From: Oscillospiraceae bacterium
GTDB lineage: Bacteria; Bacillota; Clostridia; Oscillospirales; Oscillospiraceae
Direction of reading: 5' to 3'
Length of the DNA: 50,251 nucleotides
Assembly (NCBI GenBank): GCA_022793685.1
Contig: JAAWDI010000025.1
Coordinates: 1-50,251, forward strand
Shown here: positions 1 through 8,620 of the stretch, in pieces
Layout: every line of letters starts with the position of its first letter
Numbering within the stretch: the stretch's first letter is position 1
Notes under the pieces: generated by a model
Database searches by the model: none
Told to the model about the DNA's origin: nothing
Seen by the model: the letters and a program-made list of their open reading frames with translations, nothing else
Program-made: the position numbers and the translations under genes

Positions 1-2
1 AC

Positions 3-1211
3 AAGGACATTGCCCGCGTGGGCGCTGTTTCCTCCGGCGACGAGGAGATAGGCAAGCTGATCGCCGACGCCATGGAGAAGGTCTCCGCCGACGGCGTCAT
101 CACCATTGAGGAGTCCAAGACTGCCGAGACTTAAAGCGAGGTGGTCGAGGGCATGCAGTTCGACCGGGGCTATATCACCCCCTATATGGCCACCGACATG
201 GAGAAGATGGAGGCCGTTGTCGACGATGCCTATATCCTCATTACCGATAAGAAGATCTCCGTCATCGCCGACATCCTGCCCATCCTGGAGCAGATGGTTC
301 AGTCCGGCAAGAAGCTGGTGATCGTGGCCGAGGATGTGGAGGGCGAGGCCCTGAACACCCTGATCGTCAACCGCCTGCGGGGCACCCTGAACGTGGTGTG
401 TGTCAAGGCTCCCGGTTTTGGCGACCGCCGCAAGGAGATGCTCCAGGACATCGCCGTCCTCACCGGCGGCACCGTGGTATCCGAGGAGGTCGGTCTGGAG
501 CTCAAGACCGCCGGCCTCGACCTGCTGGGCCGTGCCCGTCAGGTGAAGGTCACTAAGGAGAACACCACCATTGTGGACGGCGCCGGCGAGAAGCAGGCCA
601 TTGCCGACCGCGTGGCTCAGATCCGCTCTCAGATCGCCAACACCACCAGCGACTACGACAAGGAGAAGCTCCAGGAGCGCCTTGCCAAGCTGGCCGGCGG
701 CGTGGCCGTCATCAAGGTGGGCGCCGCCACTGAGACCGAGATGAAGGAGAAGAAGCTCCGCATCGAGGACGCTCTGAACTCCACCCGCGCCGCTGTGGAA
801 GAGGGCATTGTGGCCGGCGGCGGTACCGCTTACGTCAACGCCATCGCCGCTGTGGAGAAGCTGCTGAAGAACGCCGAGGGCGACGAGAAGACCGGCGTGC
901 AGATTATCGCCGCCGCGCTGGCCGAGCCTATGCGCCAGATTGCCAAGAACGCAGGCGTTGAAGGCGCCGTGGTGTTGGAGAAGGTCAAGGAGAGCGGCAA
1001 GGTCGGCTTCGGCTATGACGCGCTCCACGAGACCTACTGCGACATGGTCAAGACCGGCATCGTCGACCCCACCAAGGTGACCCGTTCCGCGCTGGAGAAC
1101 GCCGCTTCCGTGGCCTCCATCCTGCTGACCACCGAGTCCCTTGTGGCCGACAAGCCCCAGCCCCCCGCACCCGCTATGCCCGCGAACCCCGACATGGGCG
1201 GCATGTATTAA
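3..1211 (+). pseudogene. groEL: GroEL chaperonin, 5'-partial, with in-frame stop
   Basis: This is the 3' two thirds or so of the 60-kDa chaperonin that folds proteins in an ATP-driven double ring. Reading from base 3 gives [17 protein letters not shown], then [11 protein letters not shown], then TAA at 132-134, then [37 protein letters not shown] and a C-terminus ending MGGMY, all classic GroEL blocks. The TAA falls where relatives have a Tyr codon (TAETYSEVVEG), so one base change explains it. Everything after the stop is intact and conserved for 1.08 kb, with no frameshift. The first possible restarts (GTG 141, ATG 153) have no evident ribosome binding site. It is therefore either a recent nonsense mutation or a base-call error; I lean to the latter because GroEL is normally essential. 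The gene start and any groES lie outside the window. Confidence 0.9.
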
Positions 1212-1222
1212 CAAACTCTCTC

Positions 1223-1260
1223 AAAAGGCCCGAATCATTCGATTCGGGCCTTTTTCTTTT
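1223..1260 (+). terminator. Terminator of groEL
   Basis: A perfect 10-bp stem GGCCCGAATC / GATTCGGGCC (1227-1236, 1241-1250) with an ATTC loop is flanked by AAAA and followed by a run of T. It lies 11 bp after the groEL stop. Confidence 0.93.
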
Positions 1261-1334
1261 ACTGTCTTTCCGTTCTTATACCCAAAAATAAACCATACTA
1301 TCTCTTTTTCATATTCCCGCCCCAATTCTTCACT

Positions 1335-1363
1335 TTGACAGAAATCGCACAAGGCCTTATAAT
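1335..1363 (+). promoter_or_regulatory. Consensus sigma-A promoter of the enoate reductase gene
   Basis: TTGACA (1335-1340), a 17-bp spacer and TATAAT (1358-1363) match the vegetative consensus at all twelve positions. The only gene downstream is the flavoenzyme at 1446. Confidence 0.88.
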
Positions 1364-1404
1364 CAATTTAGTGATATTGACTGCTACCCTTGACATTTGA
1401 ACGG

Positions 1405-1448
1405 AAAGGAGTGGGGAGCGCCTGCGGCGCGCTCCCCGGCACACCATG
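1405..1448 (+). promoter_or_regulatory. Shine-Dalgarno separated from the start by a hairpin
   Basis: The only good ribosome binding site, AAAGGAG (1405-1411), lies 34 nt before the ATG at 1446. Between them is a perfect 9-bp stem GGGGAGCGC / GCGCTCCCC (1413-1421, 1429-1437) with a 7-nt loop. If the hairpin is looped out, the remaining spacer is 9 nt, an ideal distance. A rare CTG start at 1422 is the alternative reading. Confidence 0.6.
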
Positions 1449-3428
1449 AGCGAATTGAAATATCCCCATCTGTTCCAGCCCATTCAGTTGGGCGGAACCC
1501 TGTTCCGCAACCGCATTTTTGCGGCTCCTACCTCTATCCATGACTTGACCTATGACCATCAGTCCACCGAAACGCTGAACGTCTACTTTGAGCGCAAGGC
1601 CATCGGCGGCGCGGCCTCTGTGGCGGTAGGCGAAATGATGGTGGACAGCGTCCACGGCCAGGGCGCGCCCCAGAGTCTGCTGCTGGACAACGAGGACGGC
1701 AAAAGCGCCCTGTACGCCCTTGCCAATTCCATTTCCCGCCACGGCGCGGTGGCCACGGCGGAGCTTCAGCACGCCGGTATGTTCGCCACCGACTCCGCCC
1801 AGCGCGGCAACATCGTGTATGGCCCGGTTTCCAAAAGCATCGTCCGCGACGCGGCGGTGGACGTGGGCCTGACCACGGAAGTGACCGCCATGGACGAAGA
1901 TGCCATCGAGCAGGTCATTGAAGCCTATGCCAACGCCGCCGCATACGCCAAGTTCTGCGGCTTCGGCATGGTGCTGGTGCACGGCGGCCACGGCTGGTTC
2001 CTCTCCCAGTTCATTTCTCCCAAAATCAACACCCGCACCGACCGCTGGGGCGGCAATCTGGAAAACCGGATGCGCCTTCCGCTGGCCATCTGCGACCGCA
2101 TCAAGCAGAAGTGCGGCCGGAACTTCCCCATCGAGTTCCGTATGAGCGGCGATGAGACCTGCGAGAAGGGCTATGACTTTGAGGAGGGCAAGCGCATCGC
2201 TCAGGCTCTGGACGGCCACATTGACCTGCTCCACGTCTCCACCGGCAACCACGAGGACCACGACGCTTTTGTAGAGACCCACCCCGATATGTTCCACGCC
2301 CACGGCTGCAACGTCCACTATGCCGCCGAAATCAAGAAGCTGGTCAAGACCCCTGTTGCCACGGTGGGCGCCCTGAACGACCCCGAAGCGTTGGAAGAGA
2401 TTATCGCCTCCGGTCAGGCCGACGTGGTGGAGATGGCCCGTGCCCTCATCGCCGACCCTGATATGCCCGTCAAGGCGCGCACCGGTCGGGATAAGGACAT
2501 CCGCAAATGTATGCGCTGCCTGGTGTGCTTCAGCCATCTGGTGGTGAACGGCCGCATCTGTTGCGCCATCAATCCGGAAATCGGCGTGGAGAATGAGGCC
2601 AAAATCCCCGCCCTGCCTCACAACAGCAAGCACATCCTGATTGCCGGCGGCGGCATCGGCGGCATGGAGGCCGCCATTGAGGCCGCCAAGCTGGGCCACA
2701 AGGTCACTCTGTGCGAAAAGAAGGGCGAGCTGGGCGGCGCTCTGCGCTGTGAGCGCGACGTACCCTTCAAGGCAAACCTCGACCACTACTTAAATTTGCA
2801 GGCCCGCCTTTGCGAGGAAAATCCGGCCATCGACGTGAAGCTGAACACAGAGCTTACGCCGGAGTTGGCCAAGTCCATCGGCGCGGACGTTATCATCGCC
2901 GCCACCGGCGCGCGGCCCATCAAGCCGCCTATCCCCGGCATCGACGGCAAGAACGTGCAGTCCGCTGAGGACGTATATGTCAACACCGATTTGGCGGGCA
3001 AAAAAGTCGCCATTCTCGGCGGCGGCCTGGTCGGCTTGGAGCTGGCCATCTTCCTATCCGGCAAGGGCCGTCAGGTGTCCGTCATTGAGATGATGGACCA
3101 CATGGGCACCGCCGGAAACGTCCTGCATGAAATCGGTCTGAACGTGCAAATCAGGAAGAACCACATCGACCTGCATCTGGGCACCAAGGCGTTGGAAATC
3201 ACCGACGGCGGCGTGAAGGTGGAGCAGGTGAAGGACGGCAAGCAGTCCCTCATCGAGGCGGACACCGTCATCTACGCCGTGGGCCAGCGGCCTGAGCGGG
3301 AGAGCGCCATCGCCCTTTACGACTGCGCCCCCGATTTCTATGTGCTGGGCGACTGCACTACACCCAAAAACATTCGTCAGGCCACCAACATGGCTTACAA
3401 CATCGTGCGTAACATCGGCACGCGGTAA
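1446..3428 (+). CDS. OYE-family NADH:flavin oxidoreductase / 2-enoate reductase-like flavoprotein
   Basis: A 660-residue three-part redox enzyme expected to reduce activated C=C bonds in the cytoplasm. The N-terminal FMN TIM barrel (about 1-340) starts YPHLFQPIQLGGTLFRNRI and carries HGGHGWFLSQFISP near residue 178, the family active-site strip. A Cys cluster around 355-372 (CMRCLVC...CC) should hold a 4Fe-4S centre. Then come two Rossmann motifs: GGGIGGMEAA near 400 for FAD and GGGLVGLELA near 522 for NAD(P)H. Length and domain order match 2,4-dienoyl-CoA reductase, BaiCD/BaiH and clostridial 2-enoate reductases. The substrate (enoate, bile-acid intermediate, flavonoid or other) cannot be told from sequence. 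It is a single-gene unit with its own consensus promoter and terminator. Confidence 0.88.
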   Translation: MSELKYPHLFQPIQLGGTLFRNRIFAAPTSIHDLTYDHQSTETLNVYFERKAIGGAASVAVGEMMVDSVHGQGAPQSLLLDNEDGKSALYALANSISRHGAVATAELQHAGMFATDSAQRGNIVYGPVSKSIVRDAAVDVGLTTEVTAMDEDAIEQVIEAYANAAAYAKFCGFGMVLVHGGHGWFLSQFISPKINTRTDRWGGNLENRMRLPLAICDRIKQKCGRNFPIEFRMSGDETCEKGYDFEEGKRIAQALDGHIDLLHVSTGNHEDHDAFVETHPDMFHAHGCNVHYAAEIKKLVKTPVATVGALNDPEALEEIIASGQADVVEMARALIADPDMPVKARTGRDKDIRKCMRCLVCFSHLVVNGRICCAINPEIGVENEAKIPALPHNSKHILIAGGGIGGMEAAIEAAKLGHKVTLCEKKGELGGALRCERDVPFKANLDHYLNLQARLCEENPAIDVKLNTELTPELAKSIGADVIIAATGARPIKPPIPGIDGKNVQSAEDVYVNTDLAGKKVAILGGGLVGLELAIFLSGKGRQVSVIEMMDHMGTAGNVLHEIGLNVQIRKNHIDLHLGTKALEITDGGVKVEQVKDGKQSLIEADTVIYAVGQRPERESAIALYDCAPDFYVLGDCTTPKNIRQATNMAYNIVRNIGTR

Positions 3429-3438
3429 CATACAGCAG

Positions 3439-3477
3439 AAAAGCGGACGCGGAAGGTACCTTCCGCGTCCGCTTTTT
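3439..3477 (+). terminator. Terminator of the enoate reductase gene
   Basis: The palindrome AAAAGCGGACGCGGAAGG / CCTTCCGCGTCCGCTTTT is perfect across its centre and ends in a T run. The same T run contributes the -35 box of the next promoter. Confidence 0.9.
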
Positions 3478-3504
3478 GACGTTTTCCCCCTGCCGTGCTA
3501 CACT
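3476..3504 (+). promoter_or_regulatory. Promoter of the AlkZ-related gene
   Basis: TTGACG (3476-3481), 17-bp spacer, TACACT (3499-3504). It begins inside the T tract of the preceding terminator. Confidence 0.65.
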
Positions 3505-3526
3505 ACAAGCGAAGGGAGCGATTACC

Positions 3527-4207
3527 ATGACGTGGCCCAAGCTGCATAATCCGGATGAATTGGAGTCCCTTGTTCTTGACGTCGGCCTGCTGCCCTTTTT
3601 TCACAGCGGCATCCCCGGCTTTTCCGTGGAAGCCCTCACCCCCAGCCGGTACTGGTTCGTGGCAGGTGTGGACGGCCCGTGGGAATGGCGCATGGAGGTG
3701 GCGCGGCGGGGCAACGTGGCCTATGGCAAGCTGTTCCGCAGCAAGGCCGGTCTGGTCAGCAGGGAGTGGTATCCCGACCTTTCCAACTATCGTCGGGATG
3801 GCTATGACTTCGACGCCCGCTATGACGAAGGCAAAGCCGGCCACAAGGAAAAGGTCATCGTCGACCTGCTCACCCAAAACGGCCCCATGCTCTCCCGCGA
3901 CCTGAAGCGGGCGGCGGCGGACATTTTAGGCAAGGATGGGGTTAAGAATTTTGACGCGGTGATGACCCGCCTCCAGATGCAGACCTATGTGACCATTCAC
4001 AGCTTTGATTACCTCCGTGACAAGCGGGGGAACCCCTTCGGTTGGGGCGTGGCCCGCTATGCCCTGACGGAGGACGTGCTGGGCGAGGAGGTCACCCGCG
4101 GCGCTTACCGCAGGGAACCTGCGGAATCAAAGGCGCGGCTTTTGAACCATCTGGGCATCCTCTGCCCCAACGCTTTTGACGACGAGCTGGAAAAGCTCCT
4201 GCGCTGA
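3527..4207 (+). CDS. AlkZ-related winged-helix protein
   Basis: 226 residues starting at ATG 3527, chosen because AAGGGAG sits 8 nt upstream; an earlier in-frame ATG lies in the promoter. The protein resembles the short AlkZ/YcaQ-related family. It has a substrate-contact-like segment (YWFVAGVDGPWEWR, YGKLFRSKAGLVS), then a winged-helix middle (VDLLTQNGPMLSRDLKR) and LQMQTYVT, a Q-x-Q strip like the one used by AlkZ glycosylases. True AlkZ proteins are larger (about 400 residues) and open interstrand crosslinks, so this shorter form may have lost or changed that activity. It is monocistronic and faces a convergent MerR gene whose stop is 8 bp away. Confidence 0.6.
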   Translation: MTWPKLHNPDELESLVLDVGLLPFFHSGIPGFSVEALTPSRYWFVAGVDGPWEWRMEVARRGNVAYGKLFRSKAGLVSREWYPDLSNYRRDGYDFDARYDEGKAGHKEKVIVDLLTQNGPMLSRDLKRAAADILGKDGVKNFDAVMTRLQMQTYVTIHSFDYLRDKRGNPFGWGVARYALTEDVLGEEVTRGAYRREPAESKARLLNHLGILCPNAFDDELEKLLR

Positions 4208-4214
4208 CTGTCAA

Positions 4215-5039
4215 TCAGTCCACGCAGACAAAAAGATATTTGAGATAGCGCCTTGTCTCATGGGGGTCAATGACGTTGACGATGCTGAGGGAAAACAGGT
4301 CGGAGGTCATCTTCAACCCCTTCCGGCGCAGGAAGTCCCGCAGCGCCTTGTAGTGCTTTTCTATGTCGCCGTCGCTGTCCCGGCAAACCTGCACCGCGCA
4401 GGCGCGCCCACCCAACGGCAGGATATTTTCTCCCTCCGCCTGCTCTCCAGCAAAGCTGAACACCTGCCGGTAACGGTACTCACCTTTCATAAAATCTTCG
4501 CTTCGGATAGATGCACCGATTGGGAAGGTCTGTACTGCCGGTATATTACCACCGTGCAGATGGCGCAAAATATCGGGCATGATTTCCCCCACGGAGGTGG
4601 CCGGTTCAGACAGGATAGAAGTCGTTTGGAGCTTCATCCCGTCCGGCAGGGTACGGAGGCACGGCCCGCCCACATCCGCCGCCCTTATCTCCGCCAGCAG
4701 GTCACGGGTACCCGCAATCACCGCAATACGCCGCTCCAGCTCCTCACGCTCTTGCAGCAGAGCCTCGTATTGCTTATCCACAAAAGCGTCAAAGGGCGCC
4801 CGCTCGCCGCCCAGCAGGTAGGTCTGAATATCCTCCACCGAACAGCCCAGCTGCCGGAAGGTCTTGATAAAAAAATAGGATGCAATCTGGGCGTGGCTGT
4901 AATAGGCATAGCCGTTGCGCTCGTCCTTCTGCGGTACCAAAATGCCCCGGTCACGGTAATAGCGCAGGGTGTCGCGGGTCGCGCCGCACAATCGGGCAAA
5001 AGTTCCCGCTGTAATGCAATAATCCGATACAGAAGCCAT
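4215..5039 (-). CDS. MerR-family transcriptional regulator with effector domain
   Basis: 274 residues. The start is the ATG at 5039 because GAGGGGAG lies 9 nt upstream. An N-terminal MerR winged helix (FARLCGATRDTLRYYRDRGIL, residues about 10-35) is followed by the dimerising coiled coil (LLQEREELERRI, about 95-105). A C-terminal half of about 150 residues looks like a GyrI/BmrR-type ligand pocket. There is no Cys pattern for metal sensing, so an organic effector is more likely. It is divergent from an alcohol/aldehyde dehydrogenase pair whose promoter has the long spacer typical of MerR targets. Confidence 0.88.
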   Translation of the reverse strand: MASVSDYCITAGTFARLCGATRDTLRYYRDRGILVPQKDERNGYAYYSHAQIASYFFIKTFRQLGCSVEDIQTYLLGGERAPFDAFVDKQYEALLQEREELERRIAVIAGTRDLLAEIRAADVGGPCLRTLPDGMKLQTTSILSEPATSVGEIMPDILRHLHGGNIPAVQTFPIGASIRSEDFMKGEYRYRQVFSFAGEQAEGENILPLGGRACAVQVCRDSDGDIEKHYKALRDFLRRKGLKMTSDLFSLSIVNVIDPHETRRYLKYLFVCVD

Positions 5040-5056
5040 TTTTCTTTTCTCCCCTC

Positions 5057-5087
5057 TTGACATGGGGGTAACCCCCACCTTTATGCT
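5057..5087 (+). promoter_or_regulatory. MerR-type promoter with 19-bp spacer and operator dyad
   Basis: TTGACA (5057-5062) and TATGCT (5082-5087) are separated by 19 bp rather than 17. Inside the spacer lies the perfect dyad GGGGGT-A-ACCCCC (5064-5076). This is the architecture MerR proteins activate by twisting DNA. It drives the dehydrogenase genes, and the same region separates them from the divergent merR-type gene. Confidence 0.85.
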
Positions 5088-5123
5088 AACACAAAAACGG
5101 AAAAAGCAAAAGGGGGGAATACC

Positions 5124-6371
5124 ATGAACCCTTTCAAAAAGCTCTACTGCCGCGCCTTTCAAACGGGGATGCGCATCGCGCTGCCCTTTATGCCGTATAA
5201 AGACCCTGCCCCCATCGGCGGGCTTGACGGCGTACCCGCTGTCCTGCGGCGGCACGGTATCAGCCGCGTTTTGCTGGTCACCGACCGGACGGTACGCGGC
5301 TTGAGCCTGACCGCACCGCTGGAGCAGGCCCTTGCGGAGGCGGGCGTCGCCTGCACCGTGTACGACGGCACCGTCCCCAACCCCACCACGGACAATGTGG
5401 CGGAGGCGCTGGCGCTCTATCGTGCCAACGACTGTCAGGGGCTGATTGGCTTCGGCGGCGGCTCCTCCATAGACTGCGCCAAGGCCGCCGGCGCCCTGGT
5501 TGCCCGTCCTGACCGCACCCTGGGCCAGATGGAGGGTCTTTTGAAGGTGAGCAGAAAAATTCCCCTGCTTATCGCCATCCCCACCACTGCGGGAACGGGC
5601 AGCGAAAACACGCTGGCCGCCATCATTACCGACGGCCCCACCCACCGGAAGTATCCCATTAACGATTTTCCGCTGATGCCCCCTTATGTGGTGCTGGAGC
5701 CATCCCTCACCGCCACCCAGCCGCCTCTGCTCACTGCCACCACGGGCATGGACGCCATGACCCACGCGGTGGAAGCCTTCATCGGCCGCTCTACCAACGC
5801 CCGCACCCGCTCGGACTCCATCGAGGCGGTAAAGCTCATTCTCGCCTATCTGCATCGGGCAGTGGCGGACGACAGCGACATGGAGGCCCGGAAGAAAATG
5901 CAACGAGCCGCCTACTTGGCCGGTTCCGCGTTCACCCGAAGCTATGTGGGCTATGTCCACGCGGTGGCCCACACGCTGGGCGGCCGTTACGGCACCCCCC
6001 ACGGACTGGCCAACTCCGTGCTGTTGCCCATCGTGCTGGAGCAATACGGCGCCCACGCCCACAGGCGGCTGGCCATGCTGTCCCGCGCCGTTGGGGTCTC
6101 TCAGGCGCAGAGCGACCGGGAGGCGGCGGAGGCTTTCATTGGCCGCATCCGCAGCATGAACGACTCCTTTGGCATCCCCCGTACCCTTGACTGCATCGCG
6201 GACGGGGACATCCCCCAGCTGGCGGCCATTGCCGACCACGAGGGCAACCCCCTTTATCCCGTGCCTGTACTGTGGGGCGTGGAGGAGCTTGCCCACATCT
6301 ATCATCTGGCTCAGGAGGAACAGGAATATGACCGAGCAGGAAATTCAGAATATTCTGTCAGCCCAGCGTGA
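5124..6371 (+). CDS. Iron-containing (group III) alcohol dehydrogenase
   Basis: 415 residues, AAAGGGGGG upstream of the ATG. The N-terminal nucleotide-binding half has GFGGGSSIDCAKA, with the GGGS pyrophosphate loop near residue 113. The C-terminal half carries the metal site: the Asp/His of GMDAMTHAVEA and the His residues of GYVHAVAHTLGG and GTPHG. It should interconvert aldehydes and alcohols with NAD(P)H. The last 44 bp overlap the start of the aldehyde dehydrogenase, so the two are translationally coupled and probably process one alcohol/aldehyde substrate in sequence, under the divergent MerR protein. Confidence 0.92.
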   Translation: MNPFKKLYCRAFQTGMRIALPFMPYKDPAPIGGLDGVPAVLRRHGISRVLLVTDRTVRGLSLTAPLEQALAEAGVACTVYDGTVPNPTTDNVAEALALYRANDCQGLIGFGGGSSIDCAKAAGALVARPDRTLGQMEGLLKVSRKIPLLIAIPTTAGTGSENTLAAIITDGPTHRKYPINDFPLMPPYVVLEPSLTATQPPLLTATTGMDAMTHAVEAFIGRSTNARTRSDSIEAVKLILAYLHRAVADDSDMEARKKMQRAAYLAGSAFTRSYVGYVHAVAHTLGGRYGTPHGLANSVLLPIVLEQYGAHAHRRLAMLSRAVGVSQAQSDREAAEAFIGRIRSMNDSFGIPRTLDCIADGDIPQLAAIADHEGNPLYPVPVLWGVEELAHIYHLAQEEQEYDRAGNSEYSVSPA

Positions 6372-7707
6372 ATATTTCACCTCCGGCGCGACGCTGCCCT
6401 ATGAGGCCCGCCGCCGGGCGCTGGACGCCCTGAAAGATGCCCTCCTGCGGTGGGAAGCCGAAATCAACGCCGCCTTAAAGGCCGATTTGGGCAAAAGCGC
6501 CACGGAAAGCTATATGTGCGAGATGGGGCTGACCATCTCGGAAATCACATGGATGCAAAAGCACCTCCGCGGCCTGATGGCGGAAAAGTGGGCGCCCACT
6601 CCGTTGGCTCAGTTTGCCGCCCGCAGCTTCCGCACCCCCGTCCCCTATGGCAGCGTACTCATCATGAGCCCGTGGAACTACCCCATCCTGCTGACCCTTG
6701 ACCCCTTGGTGGACGCACTGGCCGCAGGCAATGTGGCGGTGGTCAAGCCCAGCGCCTACGCGCCTGCCACTTCCGCGGTACTGCAAAGTCTGCTGGCAGA
6801 GTGTTTCCCACCGGAGCACGTCTTTGTGGTAACCGGAGGGCGAGCGGAAAATCAGGCTTTATTGCGGCAGCGGTTCGACAAGATATTCTTCACCGGAGGC
6901 TCCGCCGTGGGCCGTGAGGTACTCCGCCACGCCGCCGAAAACCTAACCCCTGTCACGCTGGAGTTGGGCGGTAAATCCCCCTGCATCGTAGACGCCACCG
7001 CCAAGCTGCCGCTGGCCGCCCGGCGCATCGTGTTCGGCAAGTTCCTTAACTGCGGCCAGACCTGCGTGGCTCCTGACTACATCCTCTGTGAACGTTCCAT
7101 CGCCAGCGCGCTGGTGGAGGCCATCAAGGCCGAAATCGTCCGGCAGTTTGGAGAACGTCCATTGAAGAATGAGGCATACGGCAAAATCATCAATGAGAAG
7201 CATTTCAAGCGGCTGTCGGGTCTCATCGCCCCTGCAAAAGTGGCTCACGGCGGGCAATCCGACGAAGCCGCCCTGCGCATCGCCCCCACTGTGCTCACCG
7301 GCGTCACTTGGGACGACGCCGTTATGGGAGAGGAGATTTTCGGCCCCCTGTTGCCCGTGCTGACCTATGACACGCTGGACGAAGCCATCGCCACGGTGGA
7401 GGCTCACCCCCATCCGCTGGCGCTCTATCTGTTCAGTGAGAGCAAGGCCGCCCAAAAGCGGGTGCTTGACCGCTGCCGGTTCGGCGGCGGCTGCATCAAC
7501 GACGTGGTCATCCATCTGGCCACCAGCGCCATGCCCTTCGGCGGCGTGGGTGAGAGCGGCATGGGTGGCTACCACGGCAAGGTGGGGTTTGAAACCTTCA
7601 GCCATACCCGCAGCATTGTGGACAAAAAGACGTGGATGGATATGCCCATCCGTTATCAGCCGTACTCCGATTTCCGGAGAAAACTGCTGCGGATGTTTGT
7701 GAAGTAA
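6328..7707 (+). CDS. Aldehyde dehydrogenase (class 3 / fatty-aldehyde type)
   Basis: 459 residues from ATG 6328, selected over earlier in-frame ATGs because AGGAGG (6313-6318) lies 9 nt before it. It has the ALDH landmarks in order: SPWNYP near residue 115, the Rossmann strip FFTGGSAVGREVL, the catalytic Glu in ELGGKSPCIVD, and the catalytic Cys in FLNCGQTCVAPDY. The C-terminal hydrophobic stretch of eukaryotic FALDH is absent. The predicted role is NAD(P)-dependent oxidation of the aldehyde made by, or fed to, the overlapping alcohol dehydrogenase. Confidence 0.92.
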   Translation: MTEQEIQNILSAQREYFTSGATLPYEARRRALDALKDALLRWEAEINAALKADLGKSATESYMCEMGLTISEITWMQKHLRGLMAEKWAPTPLAQFAARSFRTPVPYGSVLIMSPWNYPILLTLDPLVDALAAGNVAVVKPSAYAPATSAVLQSLLAECFPPEHVFVVTGGRAENQALLRQRFDKIFFTGGSAVGREVLRHAAENLTPVTLELGGKSPCIVDATAKLPLAARRIVFGKFLNCGQTCVAPDYILCERSIASALVEAIKAEIVRQFGERPLKNEAYGKIINEKHFKRLSGLIAPAKVAHGGQSDEAALRIAPTVLTGVTWDDAVMGEEIFGPLLPVLTYDTLDEAIATVEAHPHPLALYLFSESKAAQKRVLDRCRFGGGCINDVVIHLATSAMPFGGVGESGMGGYHGKVGFETFSHTRSIVDKKTWMDMPIRYQPYSDFRRKLLRMFVK

Positions 7708-7713
7708 AGAGAA

Positions 7714-7746
7714 CGGCCGCCGGCATCAGCCGGCGGCCGACTTTTC
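7714..7746 (+). terminator. Terminator of the dehydrogenase operon
   Basis: Perfect 11-bp stem CGGCCGCCGGC / GCCGGCGGCCG with ATCA loop, followed by CTTTTCTTT. Confidence 0.9.
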
Positions 7747-7840
7747 TTTCGTATTGATAAACGCTGGCCAATTCCCCACTTCATCAAAATGGCTGGATGA
7801 GCACCTATCGATGAGAGATAACCGTCCACCATACAGTTTA

Positions 7841-8431
7841 TCAATTGAAGTATTGTTCATTTGCATGGGCGTAATAAATGATTTCCGGATGATAGCGCAT
7901 AACAAGATTCCAATCGGTTTTTAATTTAATGTTGTCAGCGTAAGCATCAAGATATCCAATCGGTTCCAAGTCTCCAACAAAACAAATCCCATTGTCCAAT
8001 ATCAAGGATACGCTATCTACACTATGGCTGGGAGTGGATATAATTTCCCCCTCAATTCCTATGTTTTCAAGAAATTTCCGGCTGTCTTTGCTACTGATAA
8101 TAGCAGAATTCTCTGTACTGATAGGTTCATACTTTTTGAATCGTCTATCTCGTCTAAAAATCTCATCAGCAAAATGAATGTACGGGATTTGCGTATCAAT
8201 GAGTAAAAGCCGCACTCCTTGCCTTATCAACTCACTTACCAAACCAATATGATCTGGGTGATAGTGTGTTGCCAAAATGTAAGTAATATCGCTTGTTTTT
8301 ATATTGTGTTCTTTAGCCGCCCTATAAAATGCAGGCAATGTCCCCGCAAAATCTGTATCAACAAGCAACCCACCGTTTTTTCCATGGATGAAGAATGTAT
8401 TTGTATTGCCGTACCTCAACTTACTTATCAC
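7841..8431 (-). CDS. Metallo-beta-lactamase-fold hydrolase, AT-rich
   Basis: 196 residues, started at GTG 8431, which has GAGGCGGTG upstream. The zinc motif HYHPDH (near residue 60) and the later metal ligands in TPSHSVDSVS and VGDLEPIG identify the MBL fold, with about the length of the small soluble hydrolases. The substrate is unknown. The gene and its flanks (about 7750-8540) are visibly AT-richer than everything around, with codons such as AAT, ATA and TTT that neighbours avoid, suggesting recent transfer. No mobile gene accompanies it. Confidence 0.8.
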   Translation of the reverse strand: MISKLRYGNTNTFFIHGKNGGLLVDTDFAGTLPAFYRAAKEHNIKTSDITYILATHYHPDHIGLVSELIRQGVRLLLIDTQIPYIHFADEIFRRDRRFKKYEPISTENSAIISSKDSRKFLENIGIEGEIISTPSHSVDSVSLILDNGICFVGDLEPIGYLDAYADNIKLKTDWNLVMRYHPEIIYYAHANEQYFN

Positions 8432-8564
8432 AAAATCACCGCCTCGTATCTTGGGACAAATCACTATATCACATCTACACTCTGCTCTCAAGCTGCGGTC
8501 AGTGAAATTGCCAGCCCTCAGAATCAACAACACGAAAGGTAAAAAGGGCACTTTTTCTGCGCCC

Positions 8565-8593
8565 TTGCGCTTTCCCGCAAAATCGGATATACT
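8565..8593 (+). promoter_or_regulatory. Promoter of the metallophosphoesterase gene
   Basis: TTGCGC (8565-8570), 17-bp spacer, TATACT (8588-8593), 27 bp before the start codon. Confidence 0.65.
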
Positions 8594-8620
8594 ACTGTGA
8601 TTGAACAAGGGGGTGGCAGA

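Noticed and set aside
1368-2786. A 472-codon open frame antisense to the enoate reductase gene
   Set aside because: It is the mirror of a GC-rich real gene with strong third-position GC; no domain or ribosome site is seen.
5060-6305. The upstream part of a 696-codon minus-strand frame running into the MerR gene
   Set aside because: Only the last 274 codons (4215-5039) look like protein; the rest is antisense to the alcohol dehydrogenase.
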